Part shown: in pieces, positions 32,430-42,926 of the stretch
How positions within the stretch are numbered: position 1 is the first letter of the stretch
How the letters are laid out: each line of letters opens with the position of its first letter
Made by a program: the position numbers and the translations under genes
From: Pedobacter sp. KBW06
GTDB lineage: Bacteria > Bacteroidota > Bacteroidia > Sphingobacteriales > Sphingobacteriaceae
Length of the DNA stretch: 64,000 bases
Assembly (NCBI RefSeq): GCF_003852525.1
Contig: NZ_QAJL01000001.1
Location: 482,983 to 546,982, forward strand
Reading direction: 5' to 3'
The notes under the pieces: generated by a model
What the model was told of the DNA's origin: nothing
What the model saw: only the letters and a program-made list of their open reading frames with translations
The model's database searches: none

Positions 32430-33617
32430 ATGTCTTTCCCTCCAACCCCCAAAAATCAAAAGCGATACTTACTATTACTATCCTTGCTTTTCCCTGCAGC
32501 TCTTTTAAGCAGTTGCGGTTCGAAAGGAGCAAACGAACAGGCAGCTGGCGCAGGAGCTCCTCCTCCGGCAGAAATTCCGGTTATCAGTGTAATGGAGCAG
32601 CCTGCGGTCACCTTTACGGATTATTCCGCTTCGATTGAAGGAAAGGTGAATGTAGACATCCGTCCGCAGGTAGATGGTTACCTGGACAAAATATTTGTCG
32701 ACGAAGGTGCCCATGTACAAGCCGGACAGCCTTTGTTTAAGATCAATGACCGGGTATATCAGGAACAACTGAATACCGCCAATGCAAGTATGGAATCTGC
32801 CAAAGCAAAACTGCGCACTGCACAGATTGAAGTGGATAAAATCACCCCATTGGTTAAAAATAAAGTGGTTTCAGAAGTACAGCTGAGTACTGCCCAGGCC
32901 AATTTCAGCGAAGCTCAGGCAGCAGTGTCACAGGCGAAATCAAGCATCGCCTCTGCGAAGATCAATATTGGGTTCTCCCTGATTAAGGCCCCGATCTCCG
33001 GTTTTATTGGTAAAATCCCTAAAAGAGTAGGTAACCTGATCAGCAAAGGCGAAGCAGAACCGATGACCACCCTGTCTGACACGAGAGAAGTATATACTTA
33101 TTTCGCAATGAGCGAACCTGCATTCCTGCATTTCAATGCACAGATTCCGGGATCTTCCATGGCAGAGAAGCTGAAAAAACTACCTCCGGTAAGTTTGATC
33201 CTTGCCGATGGAACGACTTATCCTCAAAAAGGAAAGATTCAGATTGTAGATGGTCAGTTCGACAAGAACACAGGCTCCATTAGTTTAAGGGCAGTGTTCC
33301 CTAACCCTCAGGGCCTTTTACGTTCAGGTAATACCGGAAAAGTACGTTTAGAAGAAAATCATGCCCAGGCATTGATGGTTCCCAAAGCCTCAACAATGGA
33401 TGTACAGGACAAAATCTTTGTCTACTTCGTTGGCCCGGGCAATAAATTGCAGCGCAGGGCGATCACAGTTTCCGGAAAAAGCGGCAATAACTACCTGATC
33501 AGCGATGGTCTGAAAAAAGGAGAAACCATTGTGTTTTCAGGACTTGATGGTCTGGCTGAAGAAGCAGTGATTAAACCTAAGCCTCTGAATACGGACAGCG
33601 TTTACCGCGCACAATAA
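32430..33617 (+). CDS. RND efflux periplasmic adaptor (membrane fusion protein)
   Basis: A lipoprotein adaptor of 395 residues linking the inner membrane pump to the outer membrane channel. The lipobox is LSSC with Cys29. It has a lipoyl/barrel-sandwich domain (about 75-105 and 180-225, VDIRPQVDGYLDKIFVDEG and FSLIKAPISGFIG), a helical hairpin (about 105-175), a beta-barrel domain (about 225-300) and a membrane-proximal domain. It is AcrA-like. It is the first gene of a three-gene operon whose promoter carries likely LytTR sites. Confidence 0.93.
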   Translation: MSFPPTPKNQKRYLLLLSLLFPAALLSSCGSKGANEQAAGAGAPPPAEIPVISVMEQPAVTFTDYSASIEGKVNVDIRPQVDGYLDKIFVDEGAHVQAGQPLFKINDRVYQEQLNTANASMESAKAKLRTAQIEVDKITPLVKNKVVSEVQLSTAQANFSEAQAAVSQAKSSIASAKINIGFSLIKAPISGFIGKIPKRVGNLISKGEAEPMTTLSDTREVYTYFAMSEPAFLHFNAQIPGSSMAEKLKKLPPVSLILADGTTYPQKGKIQIVDGQFDKNTGSISLRAVFPNPQGLLRSGNTGKVRLEENHAQALMVPKASTMDVQDKIFVYFVGPGNKLQRRAITVSGKSGNNYLISDGLKKGETIVFSGLDGLAEEAVIKPKPLNTDSVYRAQ

Positions 33618-33641
33618 TTTACATTTTAATACGAAATCAAC

Positions 33642-36600
33642 ATGTTACAATCTATTATAAGAAGGCCGGTATTGGCTACGGTAATCTCCATCCTGCTGGT
33701 TTTGCTGGGGATCGTAGGTCTGACCCGTCTTCCAATTACCCAGTTTCCCGACATTGCCCCTCCCACGGTAATGGTTTCAGGGAGTTATCCCGGAGGAAAC
33801 AGTGAGGCGGTAGTGCGTTCCGTAATTACGCCTTTAGAGGAATCCATCAACGGAGTGGAAAACATGGATTACATGAAGTCTTCCGCCAGTAATGACGGTT
33901 CCTTCTCCATATCTATTGTATTTAAACAAGGAACCAATCCTGATCAGGCTGCTGTAAACGTACAGAACAGGGTTTCACAGATCAATAGCCAGATGCCTGC
34001 AGAGGTATTACTGGCGGGGATCAGTACTTCCAAACAACAGAACAGTAATGTGATGTACTTCAATATTTACAGTGAAGACAAAGGAAAGTACGATGAGAAG
34101 TTTCTGCAAAACTATACCAAGATCAACCTTGTTCCGGAATTAAAAAGGATTCAGGGTGTGGGTCAGGTACAGATCTTTGGTTCCAAAGATTACTCCATGA
34201 GGGTTTGGCTGAATCCGCAGAAAATGTCGGCCAACAACCTTACACCGCGGGAAGTAACTGAAGCGATCAATGACCAGAGTCTGGAAACTGCTCCGGGAAA
34301 GTTCGGAGAGGAATCTAAAGAAGCCATAGAATATGTAGTGAAATACAAAGGAAAGTTAAACCTTCCCGAACAATATGAAAACCTGATCATTAAATCCAAT
34401 CCGGACGGCGGAATCCTTCGTTTAAAGGACGTGGCCAGGATTGAATTTGGTGCAGCAAGCTATAGCAGTGACTCCAAAATGAACGGTAAAGATGCCGTAA
34501 CGCTGGGGATCCTGCAGGCCAGTGGTTCCAATGCAAACGACATTGAAATTCAAGTGCGTAAATCACTGATTAAAGCTGAGAAATCATTTCCAAAAGGAAT
34601 AAAATACGACATCTTGCAAAGTACCAAGGAAAGACTGGACGAATCGATCAGTCAGGTAAAAACAACATTGATCGAAGCATTCGTGCTGGTATTTATTGTG
34701 GTATTTATTTTCCTTCAGGATTTCAGGTCTACGCTGATCCCTGCGATTGCGGTTCCGGTAGCAATTATCGGTACCTTCTTCTTCCTGCAAATGATCGGTT
34801 TCACCGTCAACGTACTGACCCTTTTCGCATTGGTACTCGCCATCGGGATTGTAGTCGATGATGCGATTGTAGTGGTGGAAGCGGTCCATGCCAAGATGGA
34901 AGGAACACATATGACCGCCCGTGAAGCCACATATTCGGCGATGAGCGAGATCACAGGAGCAATTGTTTCCATTACCCTGGTGATGGCGGCAGTATTCCTC
35001 CCGATCGGATTTATGGAAGGTTCTTCCGGGATTTTCTATAAACAATTTGCCTTTACCCTGGCCATTGCGATTCTGATCTCGGCAGTAAACGCCCTGACTT
35101 TAAGTCCGGCATTATGTGCCCTGTTCCTGAAAAATAACCATGCAGAAAAAGCAGGTAAAAAAGAAGGGTTCTCGAAAAGGTTCTTCAGTGCTTTCAACAC
35201 TTCATTCAACAGAATGACTGATAAATACATCGGAAGCCTTAAATTTCTGATCAGGTTTAAATGGTTAAGTCTGGCCGGACTGGCATTGGTAACCGGTCTG
35301 ACCTTCTATATGATGAACACGACCCCTAAAGGATTCGTTCCAAATGAAGATGATAGTTTCATCATCTATTCTTTAACGATGCCTTCTGGTACCGGATTAG
35401 ACCGGACTACGAAATTCATCAAAAGGGTCGATTCCACTTTGAGAACATTTGATGCCGTGAAAAACGTAACGAGTGTATCCGGTTTCAATATCATGAGTAA
35501 TGCTTCCAGCCCTGCTTATGGTTTAGGTTTCAGTAAACTGAAAGCGCCTAAAGAAAGAGGTGAAGTGCAGGATATGGATGGTGTAATTAACCTGATCAAT
35601 GCGAAGATGGCGACCTTAAAAGAAGGTACGGTAAGTGTGTTCAGAATGCCTCCTGTGGCCGGTTACGGCGCAATTGGCGGTGCGGAATTTGTATTACAGG
35701 ACAGGACCGGTGGCAGCCTGGAGAAATTCAGCGGTGTTGCCAATGGGATTGTCGGACAGTTGTTCGGACTGGATGGTGTTGCAGTAGCCTTTACCACCTT
35801 CAAAGCAGATTATCCGCAATTTGAACTGGAAGTAAACGACGAAAAAGCGAAACAACTGGGCGTAAGTGTCAGAGAATTACTCAATACCATCCAGGTGTAT
35901 TATGGTGGTGCACAGGCCTCAGACTTTAACCGCTTCGGTAAATATTACCGCGTAAATGTGAAAGCTGACGGACTGTACAGAACAGACAAAGAATCCCTGA
36001 ATATGGTTTTCGTTAAAAATGCACAAGGTAAAATGGTTCCGGCAAGTGAGCTGGTAGCTGTAAAAAGAGTATATGGACCTGAGTCTGTAGACCGCTATAA
36101 CCTGTTCAATTCGATCACGGTCAACGCGATTGCCAAACCTGGGGTCAGCAATGGTAAAATTATGGAACAGATTGAAACCCTGCTAAGCCAAAAACTGCCT
36201 AACGGATACAGTTATGAATGGAACGGACTTTCCAGAGAAGAGAAATCTTCAGGTTCTCAAACCATTTTCATTTTGAGTCTGAGCCTCCTGTTTGTTTACT
36301 TCCTTCTGGCTGCACAGTATGAAAGTTATATTTTGCCTTTAGCGGTAATGCTGTCCATTCCTACTGGATTATTAGGGGTCTTTGTCGCGATTAAAATCGC
36401 CGGAATAGACAACAACATCTATGTACAGGTAGGATTGATCATGCTGATCGGATTGCTGGCAAAAAATGCCATCCTGATTATTGAATTCGCCTTACAACGC
36501 AGGAAAGAAGGCATGGAGCTGATCGCTGCTGCTTTGGAGGGTTCGAGATTACGTCTGAGACCGATCCTGATGACCTCCCTGGCTTTCGTAGCGGGTATGA

Positions 36601-36797
36601 TCCCATTGATGATTGCCACAGGTGGTTCGGCAATGGGGAACCGGTCGATCAGTACAGGTGCTGCCGGCGGGATGCTTGCAGGGGTAGTACTCGGACTGTT
36701 TATCATTCCGGTATTATTTGTAGTCTTCCAGTCTTTGCAGGAAAAAGTAACCGGAAAACCGGTAGTTGAAACGAACAATGATGTCAAATCACATTAA
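33642..36797 (+). CDS. RND multidrug efflux pump, HAE1/AcrB type
   Basis: A proton-driven inner membrane efflux pump of 1051 residues, the usual length for AcrB-like proteins. Markers are the N-terminal RRPVLATVISILLVLLG, the porter-domain motif GGNSEAVVRSVITPLEE, TM4 with two aspartates in AIGIVVDDAIVVVEAV, and the C-terminal half with LLAKNAILIIEFA and GSAMGNRSISTGAAGGM. The substrate class is likely hydrophobic or amphipathic drugs, but it cannot be fixed from sequence. It lies 24 bp after the adaptor and 2 bp before the channel gene. Confidence 0.95.
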   Translation: MLQSIIRRPVLATVISILLVLLGIVGLTRLPITQFPDIAPPTVMVSGSYPGGNSEAVVRSVITPLEESINGVENMDYMKSSASNDGSFSISIVFKQGTNPDQAAVNVQNRVSQINSQMPAEVLLAGISTSKQQNSNVMYFNIYSEDKGKYDEKFLQNYTKINLVPELKRIQGVGQVQIFGSKDYSMRVWLNPQKMSANNLTPREVTEAINDQSLETAPGKFGEESKEAIEYVVKYKGKLNLPEQYENLIIKSNPDGGILRLKDVARIEFGAASYSSDSKMNGKDAVTLGILQASGSNANDIEIQVRKSLIKAEKSFPKGIKYDILQSTKERLDESISQVKTTLIEAFVLVFIVVFIFLQDFRSTLIPAIAVPVAIIGTFFFLQMIGFTVNVLTLFALVLAIGIVVDDAIVVVEAVHAKMEGTHMTAREATYSAMSEITGAIVSITLVMAAVFLPIGFMEGSSGIFYKQFAFTLAIAILISAVNALTLSPALCALFLKNNHAEKAGKKEGFSKRFFSAFNTSFNRMTDKYIGSLKFLIRFKWLSLAGLALVTGLTFYMMNTTPKGFVPNEDDSFIIYSLTMPSGTGLDRTTKFIKRVDSTLRTFDAVKNVTSVSGFNIMSNASSPAYGLGFSKLKAPKERGEVQDMDGVINLINAKMATLKEGTVSVFRMPPVAGYGAIGGAEFVLQDRTGGSLEKFSGVANGIVGQLFGLDGVAVAFTTFKADYPQFELEVNDEKAKQLGVSVRELLNTIQVYYGGAQASDFNRFGKYYRVNVKADGLYRTDKESLNMVFVKNAQGKMVPASELVAVKRVYGPESVDRYNLFNSITVNAIAKPGVSNGKIMEQIETLLSQKLPNGYSYEWNGLSREEKSSGSQTIFILSLSLLFVYFLLAAQYESYILPLAVMLSIPTGLLGVFVAIKIAGIDNNIYVQVGLIMLIGLLAKNAILIIEFALQRRKEGMELIAAALEGSRLRLRPILMTSLAFVAGMIPLMIATGGSAMGNRSISTGAAGGMLAGVVLGLFIIPVLFVVFQSLQEKVTGKPVVETNNDVKSH

Positions 36798-36799
36798 CA

Positions 36800-38218
36800 A
36801 TGAATCACTTACATAAATTATATACCATTACCGCCCTGGCCATCCTGATTACAGGATGCAAGGTCGGTAAGGAATATGTCAGACCGGGAATGAATCTTCC
36901 GCAGCAATTCAGAACTGAAGATGCCAAAACAGATTCCAGCAGTGTCGCGGCATTAAGTACCAAAGCATTTTTTAACGATACAGAATTACAGTCACTGATC
37001 GATAGCGCCAATGCCCGGAATTTCGACCTCCTGATCGCCCTGAAAAACATAGAGCAGGCAGATCAGAGCCTTCGTGAAGCAAAGGTGAATTTCCTTCCGG
37101 AACTGGGCTTAAATATCCAGGCAAATTCCAGTACCCCTTCAAAAAACAGCTTAAACGGCTTGAGTATCGACCAGTTTATCGGTTCAAGGTCGGTACAGGA
37201 TTACAATGCGGCTTTAAACCTTTCCTGGGAAATCGGTTTCTTTGGTAAGTTAAAAGGGATGAAAGCCAAGGCCCTGTCGGAATACCTTCAGACACGTGAA
37301 GCTTCCAAAGCCATCCGCAGTAAACTCGTATCCGGAGTAGCGCTTGGTTATTACAACCTGCTGATGCTGGATGAGCAATTACAGATTGCCAACAGAACAC
37401 TGGCTTTGAATGACAGCACTTTGAGGATGACCAAATTGCAATGGGATGCGGGCTTGACTACCATATTGGCGGTTCAGCAGGCAGAAGCGCAGAAGTTAAG
37501 TTCAGCACAACTGATTCCCTCCCTTCAGCAAGGCATCAGCGTTCAGGAAAATGCGTTGAGCCTGTTGACAGGAACGGTTCCTTCTGCCATTAACCGGATG
37601 AAAAAACTGAATGAAATTGTGCCGGCTCAGCAAATGTCAACCGGATATCCGGTTGCCCTGCTGAACAACCGTCCTGATGTAAAAGCGAGTGAATATGCAC
37701 TTCGTGCCGCCAACGAATCGGTAGGCATTGCACAGGCCAGCATGTACCCATCGCTGAACATTACGGCCAATGGCGGACTCAACTCCTTCAAGGCAAGTAA
37801 CTGGTTTAACATCCCGGGTTCCTTATTCGGAATGGTTGCCGGATCAGTAGTACAGCCTATCTTTCAACGCAGAAAGCTGAAAACGGCCTTTGAAATTGCA
37901 AAACTGGAAAGAGAGAAATCTGTTTTACAATTCAGACAAACGGTGCTGACTGCAGTGACTGAAGTTTCAGATGCACTGGTAAAATCAACACGTTTAAAAG
38001 AACAGGTTGCCATTGCCGAAAATCGGGTTAACACCCTCCGCTCGGCCATAAAAAATGCGAATATGCTTTTCGGAAGCGGCATGGCAACTTATTTAGAAGT
38101 GATCCTTGCTCAGGGAAATCTATTGCAAAGCGAGCTGGAACTGAGCAATCTGAAACGTCAGCGTTTGGCTGCTGATGTGGAACTTTATACTGCATTAGGG
38201 GGCGGTATAAACGAATAA
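36800..38218 (+). CDS. Outer membrane efflux channel, NodT/OprM family lipoprotein
   Basis: A 472-residue TolC-like channel with lipobox LITGC (Cys20). The family features are YVRPG near the N-terminus, two repeated helical hairpin halves (about 60-250 and 265-465), and conserved LLNNRPDVKASEYALRAANESVGIAQASMYPSLNI. It completes the tripartite pump with the adaptor and RND protein upstream. A hairpin without a T run lies downstream. Confidence 0.93.
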   Translation: MNHLHKLYTITALAILITGCKVGKEYVRPGMNLPQQFRTEDAKTDSSSVAALSTKAFFNDTELQSLIDSANARNFDLLIALKNIEQADQSLREAKVNFLPELGLNIQANSSTPSKNSLNGLSIDQFIGSRSVQDYNAALNLSWEIGFFGKLKGMKAKALSEYLQTREASKAIRSKLVSGVALGYYNLLMLDEQLQIANRTLALNDSTLRMTKLQWDAGLTTILAVQQAEAQKLSSAQLIPSLQQGISVQENALSLLTGTVPSAINRMKKLNEIVPAQQMSTGYPVALLNNRPDVKASEYALRAANESVGIAQASMYPSLNITANGGLNSFKASNWFNIPGSLFGMVAGSVVQPIFQRRKLKTAFEIAKLEREKSVLQFRQTVLTAVTEVSDALVKSTRLKEQVAIAENRVNTLRSAIKNANMLFGSGMATYLEVILAQGNLLQSELELSNLKRQRLAADVELYTALGGGINE

Positions 38219-38256
38219 AGAGCTTTCCCCCTATATATTTCTATTTGTTAATCAGC

Positions 38257-38288
38257 ACTGCGGAGGTCTTATTTCCAGCCTCCGCAGT
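38257..38288. terminator. Hairpin between convergent genes
   Basis: A perfect 10-bp stem ACTGCGGAGG/CCTCCGCAGT with a 12-nt loop lies between the efflux channel stop and the stop of the minus-strand kinase. It lacks a clear T run, so terminator function is likely by position only. Confidence 0.5.
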
Positions 38289-38318
38289 ATGATAAACCCG
38301 CAGAGGCAACAGATCAAA

Positions 38319-40676
38319 TTACTTGAAGTAAATCTTAAAGGTCGTCCCGATCCCCATTTCACTTTCTACCACCACCCTTCCTCCCATTGCATCAATCTGG
38401 TTCTTGGAAATGAATAAGCCCAGTCCTTTAGAATCGGGGTTCCCGTTAAAGGTTTTATACATGCCGAATAATTCATCACCATGTCTATCCAGGTTCATTC
38501 CAATTCCATTGTCTGAGATCTGCAGCACCAACTGACCTTCATGATGGCAACTCAGTTCGATCAAAGGGCTGCGTTTCGGGTGACTGTACCGGATGGCATT
38601 GAAAACAAAATTCAGCAGTATACTTTCCAGATAGGCCGGGTTGTAATTTACAACCACATCTTCCTTTACCTTGTTCACAATAACCGCCTGCTTCAGAACG
38701 ATCTGATCGTTCAGGATATTCAGGGTCCTCTCAATATACTTGTTCAGGTTGAGCGGCTCTACAACAATGTTAATATTGGTCTGAATATTCACCACCTCAT
38801 TTAAATTCAGCAGGGTTTCATTAAGGTTATCGGAAACTGTTTTCAAAAGTCCAATCATCTCGTTTCGTTCCTCTTCTGACTTCGTGGTATCAATCAGGAC
38901 GGAAATGGACTGGATATTACTGGTATGAGAACGAAGATTATGAGACACGATATAAGAGAAATTCAATAAACGTTTATTTTGCTCATTCACCAGATCAAAA
39001 GAATGATTCAGGTCTTTTTCTGCCTGTTTGTTCCTGGTAATGTCAATCATAATTCCCCTCAGCAATACCGCCTTTCCCTCTTCCACAATCACATTTACAA
39101 TGTCCCGTAACCAGACTATATTTCCTCCTTTAGCAATCATCCGGTATTCAAAATCATGTTGCTCCAGGTTGTTTGTACAGACGGTACAATAATCAACCAC
39201 CCAGTCTTTATCGTCCGGATGAACATGGTCGGCCCAAAAGCTTGGAGAAGACAGCCATTCTTCAGCAGTATAGCCTAAAATATCCTCTGATTTCTTACTG
39301 ATGAAAGTAAAGTCAAAGGTAACCGGATCGGACTCCCAAACGATCCCATCAATGGTATTGATTAAAGATTCTATCCGGTACTGGTACTCTTCCGCAATCA
39401 GTTCGGCTTCGATTCTGGCGGTCACATCTTCAATAACCGTAATGTGGCTGCTTGGTGCATCTCCAACTTTCCACAATGGTGTGATCATTAAATTTACCCA
39501 GACCACCTGCCCATCTTTCCGAAGATACCTTTTTAAGAGTTCAAACTCCCTAATCGTCCCTGACCTCATTTGCTGAAAGTACTTCAGGTCTTTCTTTAAA
39601 TCATCCGGATGGGTTATCGACTGAAAGTTTGTATGCTGTAATTCCGCTTCCGTATAACCCAGTATTTTACAAAACTTCCCGTTAATCCTCAGAAAAGCAC
39701 CTGTACTGGAGTCTACTTCCGCGATGCCGATTGCGGCCTGATCAAATATCGTTTTAAACTTAATTTCGTTTTCCAGCAAGCGGGTAGCCTGCTCATAAAC
39801 CAACAATTGCAACTCCGCAGGCTTCTTAAAAACGCGGTAAACTAAAAACCCTGTAAGGGCAGCCAGTAACACGCTGAATATGGTGGGAAAAAGGATTTTC
39901 AAATACGGTTTATAGGTAGGAACAGCCACTACATAAATCTTCCAGTCGCCATCCGGGAAATCTATGGTTTCAGAAGAGGAAGCAGAAAAGTCGGAAAACA
40001 AAGGCAGAAAGAACTCTTCCTTAGCACTTACAGGGTTCATTTTAGACAATTGAAAACGAAACCTGTTGTTCATTTGTTCGTATATCCCGGCTTGTTTCAG
40101 AAATACGTCCAGCTTAATCACAACTGCAGAGAATCCCCAAAACTTATTGTTAAAGAACAAGGGCATGCGACCTACAATCCCCATTCCACCCTGTCGTAGG
40201 GCAATGGGCCCGGCGAAATACATTTTCCGGGATTCAATCGCCTTATTCGCCTCCATAGAAATGATTTTGGATTCTTTAAGGATATTCAGATTTAAAGCCT
40301 TTTCGTTCCCTTTTAAAGGATAGATGTATTTAATCACGCCATCTGGCACCAGCTCAACAGCAGATAAGGTTCGGTTAGAATTGATCAGCTGTGCCGCCAC
40401 AGTATCAAAATTTTTAGGAACACCATCCCCATTTATGGTGAGTCCCAATGTCAGCGCCGCAGTATAACTATTTTTAAGAGATTGGTCTACATTGTGTTTC
40501 ACGGAGGTCAATATCCGGGACATTTCCAGTCGCCGGTCCTCCACCACCAGGCGGTACCTTTGATTGGCAACAAAAAGGATGATCATGGTCAGGATCAGGA
40601 ACACAAAGATTCCCATAGCTTTAGGCTTCCGAAACAGAATGTTTGTGGTAGCGGATAAATTCTTGTCTATATTCAT
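38319..40676 (-). CDS. Orphan membrane sensor histidine kinase with two PAS domains
   Basis: 785 residues from the ATG at 40676; the frame continues to a TTG at 40706, which I consider less likely. A membrane helix (about 22-42), an extracytoplasmic sensor region of about 215 residues resembling a CHASE domain, and a second helix (about 255-280) come first. Two PAS/PAC units follow (near 305-420 and 435-550), then a dimerisation/phosphoacceptor segment with His in FSYIVSHNLRSH and an ATPase domain (ISDNGIGM, KGLGLFISK). No response regulator gene is adjacent. It converges on the efflux operon, with no evident shared control. Confidence 0.9.
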   Translation of the reverse strand: MNIDKNLSATTNILFRKPKAMGIFVFLILTMIILFVANQRYRLVVEDRRLEMSRILTSVKHNVDQSLKNSYTAALTLGLTINGDGVPKNFDTVAAQLINSNRTLSAVELVPDGVIKYIYPLKGNEKALNLNILKESKIISMEANKAIESRKMYFAGPIALRQGGMGIVGRMPLFFNNKFWGFSAVVIKLDVFLKQAGIYEQMNNRFRFQLSKMNPVSAKEEFFLPLFSDFSASSSETIDFPDGDWKIYVVAVPTYKPYLKILFPTIFSVLLAALTGFLVYRVFKKPAELQLLVYEQATRLLENEIKFKTIFDQAAIGIAEVDSSTGAFLRINGKFCKILGYTEAELQHTNFQSITHPDDLKKDLKYFQQMRSGTIREFELLKRYLRKDGQVVWVNLMITPLWKVGDAPSSHITVIEDVTARIEAELIAEEYQYRIESLINTIDGIVWESDPVTFDFTFISKKSEDILGYTAEEWLSSPSFWADHVHPDDKDWVVDYCTVCTNNLEQHDFEYRMIAKGGNIVWLRDIVNVIVEEGKAVLLRGIMIDITRNKQAEKDLNHSFDLVNEQNKRLLNFSYIVSHNLRSHTSNIQSISVLIDTTKSEEERNEMIGLLKTVSDNLNETLLNLNEVVNIQTNINIVVEPLNLNKYIERTLNILNDQIVLKQAVIVNKVKEDVVVNYNPAYLESILLNFVFNAIRYSHPKRSPLIELSCHHEGQLVLQISDNGIGMNLDRHGDELFGMYKTFNGNPDSKGLGLFISKNQIDAMGGRVVVESEMGIGTTFKIYFK

Positions 40677-40731
40677 TTTTTCCCTGGAAGGACTTAAATA
40701 TAACAAAATTTAATTTTTACTTTTATCCAAT

Positions 40732-41598
40732 ATGATTTCCCTAGAAAATACCAAGATCCATGCTTCCTTCTCCTCCAAAGGTGGAGAGTTACAAAGTTTA
40801 AGAAGTAAAGAAACAAATCTGGAATACCTCTGGAGTGGCAATCCGGATTACTGGGGTAAATTTAGCCCGATACTGTTCCCTATTGTTGGAGGCTTAAAAG
40901 ACAACACCTACTATTTTAGGGATCAGGCATTTACCCTCCCCCGTCATGGCCTGGCCAGAGAGCGGGAGTTTAAAGTCAGTCAGATCTCTGAAACTGAAAT
41001 TCTCTTTACGCTGGAGCAGGATGAAGAAAGCCTGAAAGTATATCCGTTTGAATTCCGTTTGGGGCTGCGCTATACCCTCTCTGAAGATACACTAACCTGC
41101 GCTTACGAAGTTACCAATACTGGAAATGAGGCACTGTGGTTCTCTATCGGAGGCCATCCTGCTTTCTCTGTACCTTTAAAAGTTGGATTAAGCTACGGCG
41201 ATTATTACCTTCAGTTTAATAAAGACCATCAACTCATTTCGAATAAAATTAAGCAGGACCTGATCGACGATGAAACAGAGACAATTGAATTGAGGGATGG
41301 AAAGCTTCCCCTGAAACATGAATTGTTTTATGAAGATGCACTGGTCTTTAAAAATCTGCAAAGTGATTCCATTGCACTAAAAAGCGAGGCAGATTCCCAT
41401 GGTCTTGAATTTCAATTCAAGGGATTTCCTTTCTTTGGGATATGGTCTGCAAAAGACGCTGATTTCGTATGTCTGGAACCCTGGTGTGGCATTGCCGATG
41501 GCACCCATCACCAACAAAAACTGGAAGAGAAAGAAGGCATTATGTCTTTAGCTCCAAAGGCAGAATGGAGCAGACACTGGCAGGTGACCTGCTTTTAG
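40732..41598 (+). CDS. Aldose 1-epimerase family protein (LacX-like)
   Basis: A 288-residue cytoplasmic sugar mutarotase-like enzyme. It shows the galactose mutarotase fold with SFSSKGGELQSLRS at the start, PRHGLAR with a conserved His near residue 72, and GGHPAF near residue 140. Near the end is LEPWCGIADG, typical of the LacX-like branch. The exact sugar is unknown. Its last 4 bases overlap the end of the convergent minus-strand kinase gene. Confidence 0.85.
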   Translation: MISLENTKIHASFSSKGGELQSLRSKETNLEYLWSGNPDYWGKFSPILFPIVGGLKDNTYYFRDQAFTLPRHGLAREREFKVSQISETEILFTLEQDEESLKVYPFEFRLGLRYTLSEDTLTCAYEVTNTGNEALWFSIGGHPAFSVPLKVGLSYGDYYLQFNKDHQLISNKIKQDLIDDETETIELRDGKLPLKHELFYEDALVFKNLQSDSIALKSEADSHGLEFQFKGFPFFGIWSAKDADFVCLEPWCGIADGTHHQQKLEEKEGIMSLAPKAEWSRHWQVTCF

Positions 41599-42803
41599 CT
41601 GTTCCTTGCCGGTAATTCAACGATAAACTTACAGCCCTTGCCTTTTCCTTCGCTCTCTGCGCGGATCGTTCCTTCATGAGCCTCCACCAGGACCTTTACG
41701 ATGGAAAGTCCAAGGCCTGTAGAGTTTTCACCTCCGGTAGGCTGGGCACTCAGGCGGGTGAAACGCTGATACAGCTTACTTTGATCTTCGCTGGTCAGGC
41801 CTAAGCCCTGATCTTCCACTTCAATCCGCACGTTGTGATTTTCTTCTTTTACACGAATAAAAATATTGGTGCCCATGGGCGAATATTTGATGGCGTTATT
41901 GACCAGGTTATCTACGATCTCTGTTAACTTCCCTTCATCAGCATTCACGTACAGGTCTTTTTCATAACTGAAGTTTAAGGTCTGGCTTTTTCTTTCCGCA
42001 AGGGGCAGGTTCATAGAAACCACATTGCTGACTAAAAACGATACATTTACCTTAATCAACAGCAAATGGATTTTTCCGGCTTCCATACTTCCAACCTGCA
42101 ACAGCTCATCAATAATACGGACCATATTCAGGCTGGCAATTTTAATCTGATCACAAAGGGTATCTACCATATCCGGATTGCCTTTCTTCATCTTGATGAG
42201 GTCAGCACGCACGGGGATGGTGGTCAACGGATTTTTAAGGTCGTGGGCAGTTGTATTTAAAATCTGGTTATGTTGGGCAAGACTTGTTCTTGAAGCCAGT
42301 CTCAATTCAATCTGGTCCATCACAATGTCCCTCAGGTCTCTCAGGATTTCTTCTTCTTCAGGAGTCAGGACTCTGGGTTCTTTAGCAATTACGCAAAAAG
42401 TACCCAGGTTAAACCCGTCTTTGGTCCGCAATGGGACCGCAGCATAAAACCTTAAACCAAAGGAGCCTGCAACCAGGGGATTACTCAATGTTCGGGGATC
42501 GATAGCAGCATCTTCCACCTGATAAAGGTCGTCGGATAAAATTGTCGAGGCACAAAGACCTTCATCGCGATCAATTTGCTGTGCATCGGTTCCGTATTTC
42601 GACTTGAACCAAATTCTATCCGTATCTACCAGGCTTACGATTGCGATAGGTACTTTCAACAGGTTTGCAGCCAGCTTGGTTAGCCGGTCGAAAGAGCCAT
42701 CCGGTGGCGTGTCAAGAATATCATACCTTTTCAGGGCTTTAATTCTTTCTTCTTCTGATGAAATGATATCGATATCTAGTTGAGTCGCCATTGAGATTGC
42801 CAT
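41595..42803 (-). CDS. Soluble GAF-domain sensor histidine kinase
   Basis: 402 residues, no membrane helix. The N-terminal segment EEERIKALKRYDILDTPPDGSFDRLT and the GAF domain (about 35-165) match bacterial GAF kinases of the LDTPPE type. HisKA follows with His187 in TAHDLKNPL, then the ATPase domain with NLVNNAIKYSP, DQGLGL and STGLGLSIVK. It has no partner regulator nearby. The stop region overlaps the convergent epimerase gene by 4 bases. Confidence 0.9.
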   Translation of the reverse strand: MAISMATQLDIDIISSEEERIKALKRYDILDTPPDGSFDRLTKLAANLLKVPIAIVSLVDTDRIWFKSKYGTDAQQIDRDEGLCASTILSDDLYQVEDAAIDPRTLSNPLVAGSFGLRFYAAVPLRTKDGFNLGTFCVIAKEPRVLTPEEEEILRDLRDIVMDQIELRLASRTSLAQHNQILNTTAHDLKNPLTTIPVRADLIKMKKGNPDMVDTLCDQIKIASLNMVRIIDELLQVGSMEAGKIHLLLIKVNVSFLVSNVVSMNLPLAERKSQTLNFSYEKDLYVNADEGKLTEIVDNLVNNAIKYSPMGTNIFIRVKEENHNVRIEVEDQGLGLTSEDQSKLYQRFTRLSAQPTGGENSTGLGLSIVKVLVEAHEGTIRAESEGKGKGCKFIVELPARNS

Positions 42804-42892
42804 TGTGAATATAAAGTTAGTAATGTTCCCTCTGAAAACAAATTACTATCATCTTATCATAGGAATATGACTAAAGAAAAAGATTTATCATC

Positions 42893-42924
42893 AAAAAATA
42901 AAAGCTGCCTTAAGACAGCCTTTA
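42893..42924 (-). terminator. Terminator after the SDR gene
   Basis: On the minus strand the stem GCTGTC/GGCAGC with flanking AAA/TTT is followed by TTTTATTTTTT. It lies 2 bp after the SDR stop codon. Confidence 0.8.
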
Positions 42925-42926
42925 TT

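Noticed and set aside
34584..35045. 153-codon minus-strand frame opposite the RND pump
   Set aside because: It is antisense to conserved pump sequence, with no family features.
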